A stretch of DNA of 64,000 nucleotides from Streptomyces flavidovirens DSM 40150. Lineage in GTDB: Bacteria > Actinomycetota > Actinomycetes > Streptomycetales > Streptomycetaceae. Numbering within the stretch: position 1 is the first letter of the stretch; the number at the start of each line of letters is the position of its first letter. Location: contig NZ_AUBE01000014.1 in the NCBI RefSeq assembly GCF_000429085.1, positions 142,995 to 206,994 of the forward strand, written 5' to 3'. The notes beneath the pieces were generated by a model. That model saw only the letters and a program-made list of their open reading frames with translations. It was not told the DNA's origin and searched no databases. Shown here one piece after another: positions 8,176 to 16,695 of this stretch. The position numbers and the translations under genes were made by a program.

Positions 8176-9558
8176 CTACGCGCCCGCCTCCCGCACCGCC
8201 GCCACCGCCTTGCGCGCCGCGATCAGCACCGGATCCCACACGGGGGAGAACGGCGGGGCGTAGCCCAGATCCAGGGCCGTCATCTGCTCCACCGTCATGC
8301 GGGCGTGGAGAGCCACCGCCGCGATGTCCACTCGCTTGCCCGCCCCCTCCCGGCCCACGATCTGGACGCCGAGCAGCCGCCCCGTACGCCGCTCCGCCGT
8401 CATCTTCACCGTCATCGGCGACGCGCCGGGGTAGTACCCCGCACGGCTCGTGGACTCGATCGTCGCCGTCACGAACTGCAGGCCCTCCGCCCGTGCGTCC
8501 TTCTCACGCAGCCCGGTCCGCGCGATCTCCAGATCGCACACCTTGCTGACCGCCGTACCGACGACACCGGGGAACGTCGCGTAGCCGCCGCCCACGTTCG
8601 ACCCGATCACCTGACCGTGCTTGTTGGCGTGCGTGCCGAGCGCGATGTGGCGCCGGCGGCCCGAGACGAGGTCGAGCACCTCCACGCAGTCGCCGCCCGC
8701 CCAGATGTTGTCGTGGCCCACGACGCGCATGGAGAGGTCGGTGACCAGCCCGCCGTACGAGCCGACCGGCAGGCCCGCGTCCCGCGCCAGAGTGGTCTGC
8801 GGTTCCACGCCGATGCCCAGGACCACGACGTCCGCCGGGTAGGTCTCCCCGTCCGTGGCGACCGCCCTGACGCGGCCGTCGTCGCCGGTGAGGACCTTGG
8901 TCACCTCGGCGCCCGAGACGGTCGTGATGCCCATGCCGTTCATCGCCTCGTGGACGAGGCGGCCCATGTCCGGGTCGAGGGTGGCCATCGGCTGCTCGCC
9001 CCGGTTCAGGACGGTCACCTCGTACCCGCGCCCGACCAGCGCCTCCGCCATCTCCACGCCGATGTACCCCGCCCCGACGACAACCGCGCGCCGCCCCTTC
9101 GTCCGCTCCAGCGTGCCGATCAGCGCCTGGCCGTCGTCGAGGGTCTGCACGCCGTGCACGCCCGGCGCGTCGATGCCCGGCAGGGGCGGGCGTACCGGCC
9201 GGGCGCCGGTCGCCACCACCAGCTTGTCGAAGCCGGTCCACGACTCGGCGCCCGATTCGAGGTCACGTGAACGGACCCGGCCGCCCGCCACGTCGATGCC
9301 GGTGACCTCGGTGCGGATCCGCAGGTCGATGTCGCGCGCGCGGTGCTCCTCGGGTGTACGGGCGATGAGGTCGTCCCGGTCCGGGACGGCTCCACCGACC
9401 CAGTACGGGATCCCGCAGGCCGAGTACGACGAGAAGTGGCCGCGCTCGAAGGCCACGATCTCCAGCTCGTCCGGGCCCTTGAGCCTGCGGGCCTGCGATG
9501 CGGCGGACATGCCCGCCGCATCGCCGCCGATGACCACCAGTCGCTCCGCCGCTGCCAT
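8176..9558 (-). CDS. FAD-dependent pyridine nucleotide-disulfide oxidoreductase, CoA-disulfide reductase / NADH oxidase type
   Basis: Flavoprotein of 460 residues. The FAD-binding motif is VVIGGDAAGMSAA at residues 8-20. The single redox Cys48 is in SYSACGIPYWVGG, the hallmark of the CoADR/Nox subgroup that uses one active-site cysteine rather than a CXXC pair. The NAD-binding VVVGAGYIGVEMAE lies mid-protein, a second FAD motif is GIGVEPQT...AGGDC, and a C-terminal dimerisation domain completes the fold. It probably reduces CoA disulfide, a persulfide or oxygen with NAD(P)H; the exact substrate cannot be told. Start ATG at 9558. It stands alone, convergent with the repeat region. Confidence 0.88.
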   Translation of the reverse strand: MAAAERLVVIGGDAAGMSAASQARRLKGPDELEIVAFERGHFSSYSACGIPYWVGGAVPDRDDLIARTPEEHRARDIDLRIRTEVTGIDVAGGRVRSRDLESGAESWTGFDKLVVATGARPVRPPLPGIDAPGVHGVQTLDDGQALIGTLERTKGRRAVVVGAGYIGVEMAEALVGRGYEVTVLNRGEQPMATLDPDMGRLVHEAMNGMGITTVSGAEVTKVLTGDDGRVRAVATDGETYPADVVVLGIGVEPQTTLARDAGLPVGSYGGLVTDLSMRVVGHDNIWAGGDCVEVLDLVSGRRRHIALGTHANKHGQVIGSNVGGGYATFPGVVGTAVSKVCDLEIARTGLREKDARAEGLQFVTATIESTSRAGYYPGASPMTVKMTAERRTGRLLGVQIVGREGAGKRVDIAAVALHARMTVEQMTALDLGYAPPFSPVWDPVLIAARKAVAAVREAGA

Positions 9559-9591
9559 GCGTGTCCGTCCCCTCGTCAGTGGATACTGCCG

Positions 9592-10599
9592 TCAGGACAC
9601 GCTAAGGGTTACTCCTGCGGCCGCGGCCTCTCCTGCGGCTCCCCGGCGGGCGCGAGCACCGGTGCCCCCCCGCTGCGGCAGGCGGCCCCGCAGCAGTCGC
9701 CACAGGGCGTACAACAGCGCGAGCGCCGCCGCGAACGGCGCCACCGCGCCGAGCCCCATCGCGACCCACTTCAGGGTCGCGGTGAACGCGTCCCAGCCGC
9801 CACCGAGCGCGTCCAGGAAACCGGGGTCGTCGTCCTCCCGCGCGGTCTCCTTCGCTTCGGGCTCGGAGAGTTCGACGGTGATGGTCGCCATGGTCGTACG
9901 GTCCTTCAGCGACGCCTGCTGCGCGAGCAGCGCCTCCAGCTCGGTCTGACGGGTGCTCAGCTCGCCCTCCAGCATGACCACATCGCTGAGATCGGTCGCC
10001 CGGTCCATCATGTCCCGCACCCGCGCGACGCTCGTCCGCTGCGACTTGACGCGGCTGTCCACGTCCACCACCTGGCCGGTGACGTCCTTGGCGTCGGCCT
10101 TGCGGCTGAGGAGCTTGCCGGTGCCGGCGAGCTCCTTCAGTACGGCGTCGTACTCCTCCTGCGGGACGCGCAGCACGATGCGCGAGTAGACGTGGCTGTC
10201 GTCGATCCGCTCGGTGGTCTCGTTGCCGACGACGCCCCCGGCGATCTCCGCCGCCGTACGGGCCGTGGCCAGCGCCTTGGTGGCGCTCTCGACCTCGACG
10301 GAGAGGGTCGCGGTACGGATGACGTGGGCCCTGGCGAGCGGTGGCTTCCTCGCCCCGGACTGATCGGCGGGTTTCTGTGCCCCCGCCCCGGTCCCGGCCG
10401 CCGCATCGGTGTCGGCGCCGCTGCCGGCCGCCCGCTCACCCTGCCCTCCGCCCTTGCTGTCGGCCGCCGCGCCCCGGGCGCTGTCCCTGGCGGCGCCGTT
10501 GTCGCTCGCGCCGCATCCGCCGACCGCGAGCGAAGCGGTGAGCAGAGCGGCCGCCAGGACCTTGAGTGACCGGTGCCCGGACGTACGTGCTGCACGCAT
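9592..10599 (-). CDS. DUF4349 lipoprotein with C-terminal membrane anchor
   Basis: Predicted exported lipoprotein of 335 residues. A positively charged start is followed by VLAAALLTASLAVGGC, a lipobox with Cys29 as the lipidated residue. Next comes a low-complexity Gly/Ala/Lys region (about 30-95), then the DUF4349 domain with paired helices likely to form a coiled coil (VESATKALATARTAAEIAGG, SDVVMLEGELSTRQTELEAL). Near residue 285 a hydrophobic helix WVAMGLGAVAPFAAALALLY ends in Arg-rich sequence. Function unknown; the family is cell-surface. Start codon is ATG, 128 bases from the divergent hemY. Confidence 0.85.
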   Translation of the reverse strand: MRAARTSGHRSLKVLAAALLTASLAVGGCGASDNGAARDSARGAAADSKGGGQGERAAGSGADTDAAAGTGAGAQKPADQSGARKPPLARAHVIRTATLSVEVESATKALATARTAAEIAGGVVGNETTERIDDSHVYSRIVLRVPQEEYDAVLKELAGTGKLLSRKADAKDVTGQVVDVDSRVKSQRTSVARVRDMMDRATDLSDVVMLEGELSTRQTELEALLAQQASLKDRTTMATITVELSEPEAKETAREDDDPGFLDALGGGWDAFTATLKWVAMGLGAVAPFAAALALLYALWRLLRGRLPQRGGTGARARRGAAGEAAAAGVTLSVS

Positions 10600-10727
10600 G
10601 TCGGTTCCCCCCGAACGTCGTTGTGGTGTTGCGGGTTCGACGTACGGGGCGGCGGAGGGGGTTGCCGGTTTCCGGTCCCGAAGCGGTCACGGTCAGGACT
10701 CGTTCCGGGTTTGAGAGAGTGGACCCC

Positions 10728-12158
10728 ATGAACGTGGAATCTCGTACGGGCCATGTCGTCGTCATCGGCGGTGGCATCTCCGGGCTCGCCGCCGCCCACC
10801 GGCTGGCCGGCGCCGGCGCGCGCGTGACCCTGCTGGAGGCGACGGACCGGCTCGGTGGCAAGCTCCTGGCGGGCGAGATCGCGGGCGTGCCCGTCGACCT
10901 GGGTGCCGAGTCGATGCTCGCCCGGCGGCCCGAGGCGGTCGCCCTCGCGCGCGAGGTGGGGCTCGGGGACCGGCTCCAGCCGCCCGCCACCGCCACGGCG
11001 TCGCTGTGGAACCGGGGCGTGCTCACCCCCATGCCGAAGGGGCACGTCATGGGCGTGCCCGGCGACCCGTCGGTGCTCGGCGGAGTCCTCTCCGCCGACG
11101 GCCTCGCGCGGATGCGGCGCGACCACGAGCTGGCACGTACCGAGGTCGGCGACGACATCGCGCTCGGCGAGTACGTCGCGGCCCGCCTCGGCCGTGAGGT
11201 CGTCGACCGGCTGGTCGAACCGCTGCTGGGCGGCGTGTACGCCGGTGATGTGTACCGCACCTCGATGCGCGCCGCCGTACCGCAGCTCTTCGAGACGGCG
11301 CGGACGTACGACTCGCTCCTCGACGGCGTACGGGAGATCCAGCGCAGGGCCGCCGCGAACCAGCGGACCGGCCCCGTCTTCATGGGTATCGAGGGGGGCG
11401 TGGGCACCCTGCCCGACGCCGTCGCGGACGCGGTACGGGCCAAGGGCGGCGAGGTTCTGCTGCGGACCCCCGTGCTCGGGCTGACGCGCGGCGCCGACGG
11501 CTGGCAGGTGCGTACCGACGAGCGGGTGATCACGGCCGGCTCCGTCGTCCTCGCGGCCCCCGCCTGGGCCGCCTCCGCGCTGCTCGCCGCCGAGTCACCG
11601 GCCGCGGCCGCCGAACTGGCCACCGTCGAGTACGCGTCGATGGCCCTGGTCACCATGGCCTTCCGGCGCCGGGACGTGCAGTCGTCGCTGCCGGAGGGCT
11701 CCGGATTCCTCGTGCCGCCCGTGGACGGGCGCACCATCAAGGCGTCGACGTTCTCGACCCGCAAGTGGGGGTGGGTGGACGCCGCCGCGCCCGACCTGTT
11801 CGTCCTGCGCACCTCCATCGGGCGCTACGGCGAGGAGGACCACCTGCACCGCGAGGACGAGGAGCTGGTGGAGGTCTCACTGCGCGACCTGGGGGCGGCC
11901 ACCGGGCTCGCCGCCCGGCCCGTCGCCACCGAGGTCACCCGCTGGATCGGCGGCCTGCCGCAGTACCCCGTCGGGCACCCCGACCGGGTCGCGCGGGTGC
12001 GTGGCGAAGTCGCGAAGCTGCCCGGACTGCGGGTCTGCGGGGCGGCGTACGACGGCGTGGGCATCCCCGCGTGCGTCGCGAGCGGGTGGCGCGCCGCCGA
12101 CGAGATCATGCTCACCCCGGACCCGGCGCGGGGCACGGATCAGGGCGCGGGAGAATAG
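10728..12158 (+). CDS. hemY: coproporphyrinogen III / protoporphyrinogen IX oxidase (FAD)
   Basis: FAD-dependent porphyrinogen oxidase of 476 residues. The FAD motif VVIGGGISGLAAAHRLAGAG is at residues 10-29, the ALLEATDRLGGK dinucleotide-binding segment follows, and the C-terminal GLRVCGAAYDGVGIPACVAS closes the FAD site. In Gram-positive bacteria with HemQ the substrate is coproporphyrinogen III, oxidised to coproporphyrin III. The start is the ATG at 10728 with GAGAGAGTGG upstream; the open frame continues further but without family support. hemQ begins 4 bases after the stop, so the two are an operon. Confidence 0.95.
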   Translation: MNVESRTGHVVVIGGGISGLAAAHRLAGAGARVTLLEATDRLGGKLLAGEIAGVPVDLGAESMLARRPEAVALAREVGLGDRLQPPATATASLWNRGVLTPMPKGHVMGVPGDPSVLGGVLSADGLARMRRDHELARTEVGDDIALGEYVAARLGREVVDRLVEPLLGGVYAGDVYRTSMRAAVPQLFETARTYDSLLDGVREIQRRAAANQRTGPVFMGIEGGVGTLPDAVADAVRAKGGEVLLRTPVLGLTRGADGWQVRTDERVITAGSVVLAAPAWAASALLAAESPAAAAELATVEYASMALVTMAFRRRDVQSSLPEGSGFLVPPVDGRTIKASTFSTRKWGWVDAAAPDLFVLRTSIGRYGEEDHLHREDEELVEVSLRDLGAATGLAARPVATEVTRWIGGLPQYPVGHPDRVARVRGEVAKLPGLRVCGAAYDGVGIPACVASGWRAADEIMLTPDPARGTDQGAGE

Positions 12159-12162
12159 GGAC

Positions 12163-12894
12163 ATGACTGATGCTCCGGAGACTGTGACATCCCCCCGAGG
12201 CCCGAACGCCGGCAAGAAGGCCAAGGACCTCAACGACGTCATCCGCTACACCCTGTGGTCCGTCTTCAAGCTGCGCGACGTCCTCCCCGAGGACCGGGCC
12301 GGGTACGCGGACGAGGTGCAGGAGCTGTTCGACCAGCTCGCCGCCAAGGACGTCACCGTGCGCGGTACGTACGACGTGTCGGGGCTGCGCGCCGACGCGG
12401 ACGTCATGATCTGGTGGCACGCGGAGACCGCCGACCAGCTCCAGGAGGCGTACAACCTCTTCCGCCGCACCCGGCTGGGCCGCGCGCTGGAGCCGGTCTG
12501 GTCGAACATGGCGCTGCACCGCCCCGCCGAGTTCAACAAGTCGCACATCCCGGCCTTCCTGGCCGACGAGATGCCGCGCAACTACGTCTCGGTCTACCCC
12601 TTCGTGCGCTCGTACGACTGGTACCTGCTGCCCGACGAGGACCGTCGCCGCATGCTCGCCGACCACGGCAAGATGGCGCGCGGCTTCCCGGACGTGCGCG
12701 CCAACACGGTCGCCTCGTTCTCGCTCGGCGACTACGAGTGGCTGCTGGCGTTCGAGGCCGACGAGCTCTACCGCATCGTCGACCTGATGCGCCACCTGCG
12801 CGCCTCCGAGGCCCGCATGCACGTGCGCGAAGAGGTGCCTTTCTACACTGGTCGGCGTAAGTCGGTCGCGGATCTGGTCGCCGGGCTCGCGTGA
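12163..12894 (+). CDS. hemQ: coproheme decarboxylase (chlorite-dismutase family)
   Basis: Coproheme decarboxylase of 243 residues, which converts Fe-coproporphyrin III to haem b using hydrogen peroxide, the last step of the coproporphyrin-dependent pathway. Family landmarks are YTLWSVFKL near the N-terminus, VMIWWHAETADQLQEAYNLF, FVRSYDWYLLP, and DHGKMARGF, which carries the probable proximal haem-ligand histidine. The C-terminus EEVPFYTGRRKSV is typical. It follows hemY with a 4-base gap. Its last 49 coding bases are repeated 45 bases after the stop (see 12940-12988). Confidence 0.95.
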   Translation: MTDAPETVTSPRGPNAGKKAKDLNDVIRYTLWSVFKLRDVLPEDRAGYADEVQELFDQLAAKDVTVRGTYDVSGLRADADVMIWWHAETADQLQEAYNLFRRTRLGRALEPVWSNMALHRPAEFNKSHIPAFLADEMPRNYVSVYPFVRSYDWYLLPDEDRRRMLADHGKMARGFPDVRANTVASFSLGDYEWLLAFEADELYRIVDLMRHLRASEARMHVREEVPFYTGRRKSVADLVAGLA

Positions 12895-12939
12895 CGCCCT
12901 TCGGCCGGGGGTCCGGGGGGTGTCCTCCGGGAGATGCGG

Positions 12940-12988
12940 CACTGGTCGGCGCAAGTCGGTCGCAGACCTGGTGGCCGGGCTCGCCTGA
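12940..12988 (+). repeat. second copy of the hemQ 3' end (49 bp, 44 identical)
   Basis: Matches 12846-12894. The five differences (T/C, G/A, T/C, C/G and G/C) all fall at third codon positions and are synonymous, so the copy still encodes TGRRKSVADLVAGLA followed by TGA. It has no start of its own and is a gene fragment. Confidence 0.85.
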
Positions 12989-13018
12989 GCGGCGGCCCGC
13001 CACCCCCGACCCGGAAGA

Positions 13019-14623
13019 TCAGACGGTGGGCGCAGGCTTCTTCGCCACTGCCCGCTTGTCCAGCGACACCGGGTTCGGCTCCCGGTGCGGCGCGCATTGC
13101 GCGCGCCGCACCGGCGTCCGACCGGTCAGGAGATACGTCTCCAGGTGACCGTTGACGCACTTGTTCGCGCCGCCGCCGATACCGTGCGTCCCCGCGTCCC
13201 GCTCCGTGACCAGCGCGGAGCCCGCCAGCCGCCGCTGAAGTTCCAGCGCGCCCGGATACGGCGTCGCCGCGTCCCGCTCGGCGGCCAGGATCAGCGTCGG
13301 GGGCAGCTCACCCGGCCGCGTACCGACGTCCAGGGGCTCCTGGCGCGGAGCGCTCCAGTACGCGCACGGCAGGTTCATCCACGCGTTCGCCCACGTCTCG
13401 AAGGGCGCGCGCTCCGCGAGCAGGCTGTTGTCGCGGTCCCACACCCACCACTCGGTCGGCCAGGGCGCGTCATTGCACTCGACGGCGGTGTAGACGGCCT
13501 TGCTGTTCTCGTCGTCCTTCGCAGACTCGGGCCTCGGTGACGCCTGCTCGATCAGCGGCTTCGGGTTGCCCTTCAGGTACTCCGACAGGGCCGTGGCGCG
13601 CATCGCCCAGTAGTCGTCGTAGTAACCGGCGCTGAGCAGCGCCGACTGGAGCTGGGCGGTGCCCACCCTGCCGCCCGCCGGCTTGCGGGAGAGCCCCGCG
13701 CGCACCTTCTCGTAGCTGGCGAGGACCGCTTCGGGCGTGGCGCCCAGGTGGTACGTCCTGTCGTGCTTGGCGACCCAGGTGCGGAAGTCCTTCCAGCGCC
13801 CCTCGAAGGCGAGCGACTGGTCGAGGTTGTTGCGGTACCAGATCTGTCCGGGGGCGGGGTTGACCGCCGAGTCGAAGACCATGCGGCGTACGTGGGAGGG
13901 GAAGAGCGTCGCGTACAGCGCGCCGAAGTAGGTGCCGTACGACGCGCCCATGAAGGTCAGCTTCCTCTCGCCGAGCGCCGCCCGCAGCACGTCCAGGTCG
14001 CGGGCGTTGTTGAGCGACGTGTAGTGGCGCAGCGCGCTGCCCGCCGTGCGGGCACAGCCGTCGGCGTACGCCTTGGCGCGGGCTTTCCGCTCCTCCTTGT
14101 ACGCGGAGGAAGGGTGCGCCGGGGCATGGCTGGGCGCCTGGACGAGTTCCGACGGCTTCTGGCAGGACAGCGGGGCCGAGCGGCCGACGCCACGCGGTGC
14201 GTAGCCGACGAGGTCGTACGCCGCGCCGATCCGCTTCCACTCGGGCAGGACGCCCGCCATCGGGAAGAACATGCTGGACGCGCCGGGGCCGCCGGGGTTG
14301 TAGACGAGCGCGCCCTGGCGTGCGGCGGGCTTCCCGGTCGCGCGGGCGCGGCTGACGGTCAGTGAGATCTGGCGGCCACCGGGGTCGGCGTAGTCGAGGG
14401 GGACCTTGACCGTGCCGCACCTGACGTGTTTGGGCAGGCCCTCGGACGCGGGGCAGGCGCCGAAGGCGATGCCGGCGGCGGCCGCGCGGTGGGCGGCGAG
14501 CGCGGTGCCGCGGGCCTCGGGGGAGGCGGCGGACTCGGCGCTGCCGGCGGGGGCGGCGACGAGGGCGGTCAGGACCAGGGAGCCGACGGACGCCAGGGTC
14601 CCGTACATGGCCAGTGCTCTCAT
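13019..14623 (-). CDS. secreted S33-family tripeptidyl aminopeptidase (alpha/beta hydrolase)
   Basis: Exported serine peptidase of 534 residues, similar to the Streptomyces Tap/SlpD group that removes N-terminal tripeptides. A signal peptide (MRALAMYGTLASVGSLVL, then an AAPAGSAES cleavage region) is followed by an alpha/beta-hydrolase core. The oxyanion segment is GALVYNPGGPGAS, the nucleophile Ser is in FMGASYGTYFG, the Asp in LAAERDAATPY and the His in ERDAGTHGIGGG. Cys residues near the C-terminus (GGGANKCVNG, RRAQCAPH) may pair outside the cell. Start ATG at 14623 with GAAGGGAA upstream; the longer frame to 15541 overlaps the next gene. Convergent with hemQ. Confidence 0.9.
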   Translation of the reverse strand: MRALAMYGTLASVGSLVLTALVAAPAGSAESAASPEARGTALAAHRAAAAGIAFGACPASEGLPKHVRCGTVKVPLDYADPGGRQISLTVSRARATGKPAARQGALVYNPGGPGASSMFFPMAGVLPEWKRIGAAYDLVGYAPRGVGRSAPLSCQKPSELVQAPSHAPAHPSSAYKEERKARAKAYADGCARTAGSALRHYTSLNNARDLDVLRAALGERKLTFMGASYGTYFGALYATLFPSHVRRMVFDSAVNPAPGQIWYRNNLDQSLAFEGRWKDFRTWVAKHDRTYHLGATPEAVLASYEKVRAGLSRKPAGGRVGTAQLQSALLSAGYYDDYWAMRATALSEYLKGNPKPLIEQASPRPESAKDDENSKAVYTAVECNDAPWPTEWWVWDRDNSLLAERAPFETWANAWMNLPCAYWSAPRQEPLDVGTRPGELPPTLILAAERDAATPYPGALELQRRLAGSALVTERDAGTHGIGGGANKCVNGHLETYLLTGRTPVRRAQCAPHREPNPVSLDKRAVAKKPAPTV

Positions 14624-14709
14624 CGCGTTCCCTTCGCGTGCGGTGCAGGACAAAAGGGATACTTGGCGGGGGAGTTGGCGAAGTAAAGCACCGGTGGGCG
14701 GTGTCGGGG

Positions 14710-15504
14710 TCAATGACCCCGACGAGCCGCGAGGGCGGCACGCAGGTGCGGATCGTCGACAGCGCGTACGCCGAGACGGGCGACGGCGGTCAGGAACGCG
14801 CGCTCCCCGGTGCGGTGGCCGGGCGCGAGCGCGTCGAGCACCCGCCGGCCGGCGGGGGAGGCCCAGCCGGTGTACGTATGGATCTCGAACCGGGCGATGG
14901 CGAGGCAGCCCAGGCTGAGGCCGAGCGGGAGCGCGAACCAGGCGGCGACCAGGCCCCGGCCCGCGGCCTGCTCCTGGCCCGGCAGCAGCAGGGACGCGGC
15001 GGCCAGGGCCAGGACGAGCAGGGTCGCGGCCCGCACGGACCGTACGGCGGAGGTGAGGGGGGCGCGTACGGCGTCGGGGACGGCGAGGCCCGCGGAGACC
15101 AGGCGGTCGGCCACGGCCCGTACGGCGTCGGCGGTGGTCGTGGCGGTACGTATCGCCGCTACCGGGGACTGGCCGGCCGGGCCGATTGCGCCCAGCACCG
15201 AGCGCTCCACATCGTCCTCGCCCCGTGGGTCGACGACGACGGTCGCCCAGCCGGTGTGCGCGAGCAGCAGCCGGCGGCGGCGGTGCATCGACACGAGGGC
15301 CAGGTCCGCGACTCTCACCGGGCCGCCGGCGAGGAACGCCGTCTCGTAGAGGCTCAGTTCGTAATCCTGGGGCGCGGGCGCGGGCCGTGCGGCGTCCACG
15401 GGCCGTTCCGGGTGGCCGGCGGCGACGGAAGCGGCGAGGCAGAGCCGGGCGCAGGAGACCGCGGCCGCGACACAGGCCACGATGAGGAAAAGAACCCAGA
15501 ACAT
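14710..15504 (-). CDS. TIGR04222-domain membrane protein without Cys-rich tail
   Basis: Membrane protein of 264 residues. Transmembrane helix at residues 1-25 (MFWVLFLIVACVAAAVSC), then the TIGR04222 pattern LSLYETAFLAGGPVRVADLALVSMHRRR, and two more hydrophobic segments around residues 155-200 (ATLLVLALAAASLLLPG and LVAAWFALPLGLSLGC). It ends in ALAARRGH with no low-complexity tail. It is the third gene of a DUF692-TIGR04222-TIGR04222 group on the minus strand and is clearly a relative of the next gene upstream. Function unknown. Confidence 0.85.
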   Translation of the reverse strand: MFWVLFLIVACVAAAVSCARLCLAASVAAGHPERPVDAARPAPAPQDYELSLYETAFLAGGPVRVADLALVSMHRRRRLLLAHTGWATVVVDPRGEDDVERSVLGAIGPAGQSPVAAIRTATTTADAVRAVADRLVSAGLAVPDAVRAPLTSAVRSVRAATLLVLALAAASLLLPGQEQAAGRGLVAAWFALPLGLSLGCLAIARFEIHTYTGWASPAGRRVLDALAPGHRTGERAFLTAVARLGVRAVDDPHLRAALAARRGH

Positions 15505-15653
15505 GGCGGAGTTCTACGCGACAAGCCCACCGGAAAGCCATGGCCGGCTCACGATGTGGACCATTCCGTCGTGGCTTCGTGGCGTCGTGGCTTCATGACC
15601 GAATGGTCCGCCGCGACCTCGCGGAAGTGATCGGCGGGTCGCTCCGCCACCCG

Positions 15654-16688
15654 TCAGGAGCTGCTGCCGCAGCTTGAGCCCGAGCTGCAACTCGAACCGG
15701 AGCTCGAACCGCAACTGGATCCGCTGCCGCTGCCGCAGCTCGACCCGCCGGAGCTGCTTGAGCAGCCGGAACCGCCCGATCGGGAGCCCGAATCCCCCGA
15801 GCTGCTGCCGCAGCTCGAAGCGCCGGAGGCGGAGCCCGCGCACCACACCATGGCGGCGGCCGCGTAAGTGGTGCTGGTGCCGCTGTCCGTCGACGGCGTA
15901 CGGGACGTGGTGCGGGACGTGGTGCGGGAGCCGCCCGGTGTCAGCCGCGCCGCCGTGTGCAACTGCTCCCACAGGGCGCGGTCGGGCAGCGCCCGCAGGC
16001 CGCGCACCGCGACGAGGTGGCCGGAGGCGGTCCGGTCCGCGTGCGAGGCGGCGTACGCGGCGGCCGCCGCGCGGCCCGCCGGGGTGACACGGGCGGCCGC
16101 CCTGCCCGCGTTGACGGCGCCGCACACGATTCCCCAGACCAGCGCGGGCAGCACCAGGGTGATGAACGGGACGGCGGAATGCCCCGCGACGCTCACCGCG
16201 ATCGCAGTCACGATGCACGCGGGCAGACCGAGTATGCAGGTGATCAGCAGGACGATACTGCCGGTGCGCCACTTGCGGCCGGCCTGCGGCGGCACCATCA
16301 GGCCGCGGAACGCGAGGCTGTCGCCGATCTCCTGCACCGCCTCGCCGCGCATGACGGCGTACCGCAGGTTGTGCAGCGCGCCGTTGGGTGCGGCGGCGAG
16401 TTCGGCGTACACGCTCCGCTCCACCGGGCCGTGGGCGACGGTGCTCCGTGCCGAGACGATGCCGGGGCCGCCGATCGCGAGGCGGCCGTCGGAGTGCATC
16501 GTGGCGAGTGCGGTGTCCACGACCCTGGAGGGGCCGCCGTTCAGGAACGCGACCTCCATGAGGTCGTGGAGGGGGACGGGCCCGGTGCCGGCCGGGCCGC
16601 GGCGGAGGGCGGAGGTGCCCCGGAACAGGATGATCGAGACCGCCACGATGGCGAGTGCGATGAGCAGGGCGAGGACGGTCGTGGTCAT
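15654..16688 (-). CDS. TIGR04222-domain membrane protein with Cys/Ser/Gly-rich C-terminal tail
   Basis: Membrane protein of 344 residues. A helix at 2-22 (TTTVLALLIALAIVAVSIIL) precedes the TIGR04222 domain (HDLMEVAFLNGGPSRVVDTALA). Two further hydrophobic segments lie near 145-185. The last 65 residues (about 280-344) are almost only Ser, Gly and seven regularly spaced Cys (about 283, 293, 309, 318, 326, 334, 340), for example SSCGSGSGSSCGSSS. The start is the ATG at 16688, preceded by AGGAAG within the end of the DUF692 gene; the upstream frame is not needed. The DUF692 stop is only 7 bases away, so the pair is one operon. The tail may be a substrate for that enzyme; this is inference. Confidence 0.88.
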   Translation of the reverse strand: MTTTVLALLIALAIVAVSIILFRGTSALRRGPAGTGPVPLHDLMEVAFLNGGPSRVVDTALATMHSDGRLAIGGPGIVSARSTVAHGPVERSVYAELAAAPNGALHNLRYAVMRGEAVQEIGDSLAFRGLMVPPQAGRKWRTGSIVLLITCILGLPACIVTAIAVSVAGHSAVPFITLVLPALVWGIVCGAVNAGRAAARVTPAGRAAAAAYAASHADRTASGHLVAVRGLRALPDRALWEQLHTAARLTPGGSRTTSRTTSRTPSTDSGTSTTYAAAAMVWCAGSASGASSCGSSSGDSGSRSGGSGCSSSSGGSSCGSGSGSSCGSSSGSSCSSGSSCGSSS

Positions 16689-16695
16689 CGGCGCG

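Noticed and set aside
13019..15541. One 840-codon minus-strand protein
   Set aside because: The sequence before the ATG at 14623 is Arg/Pro-rich shadow of the TIGR04222 gene; the signal peptide begins at 14623.
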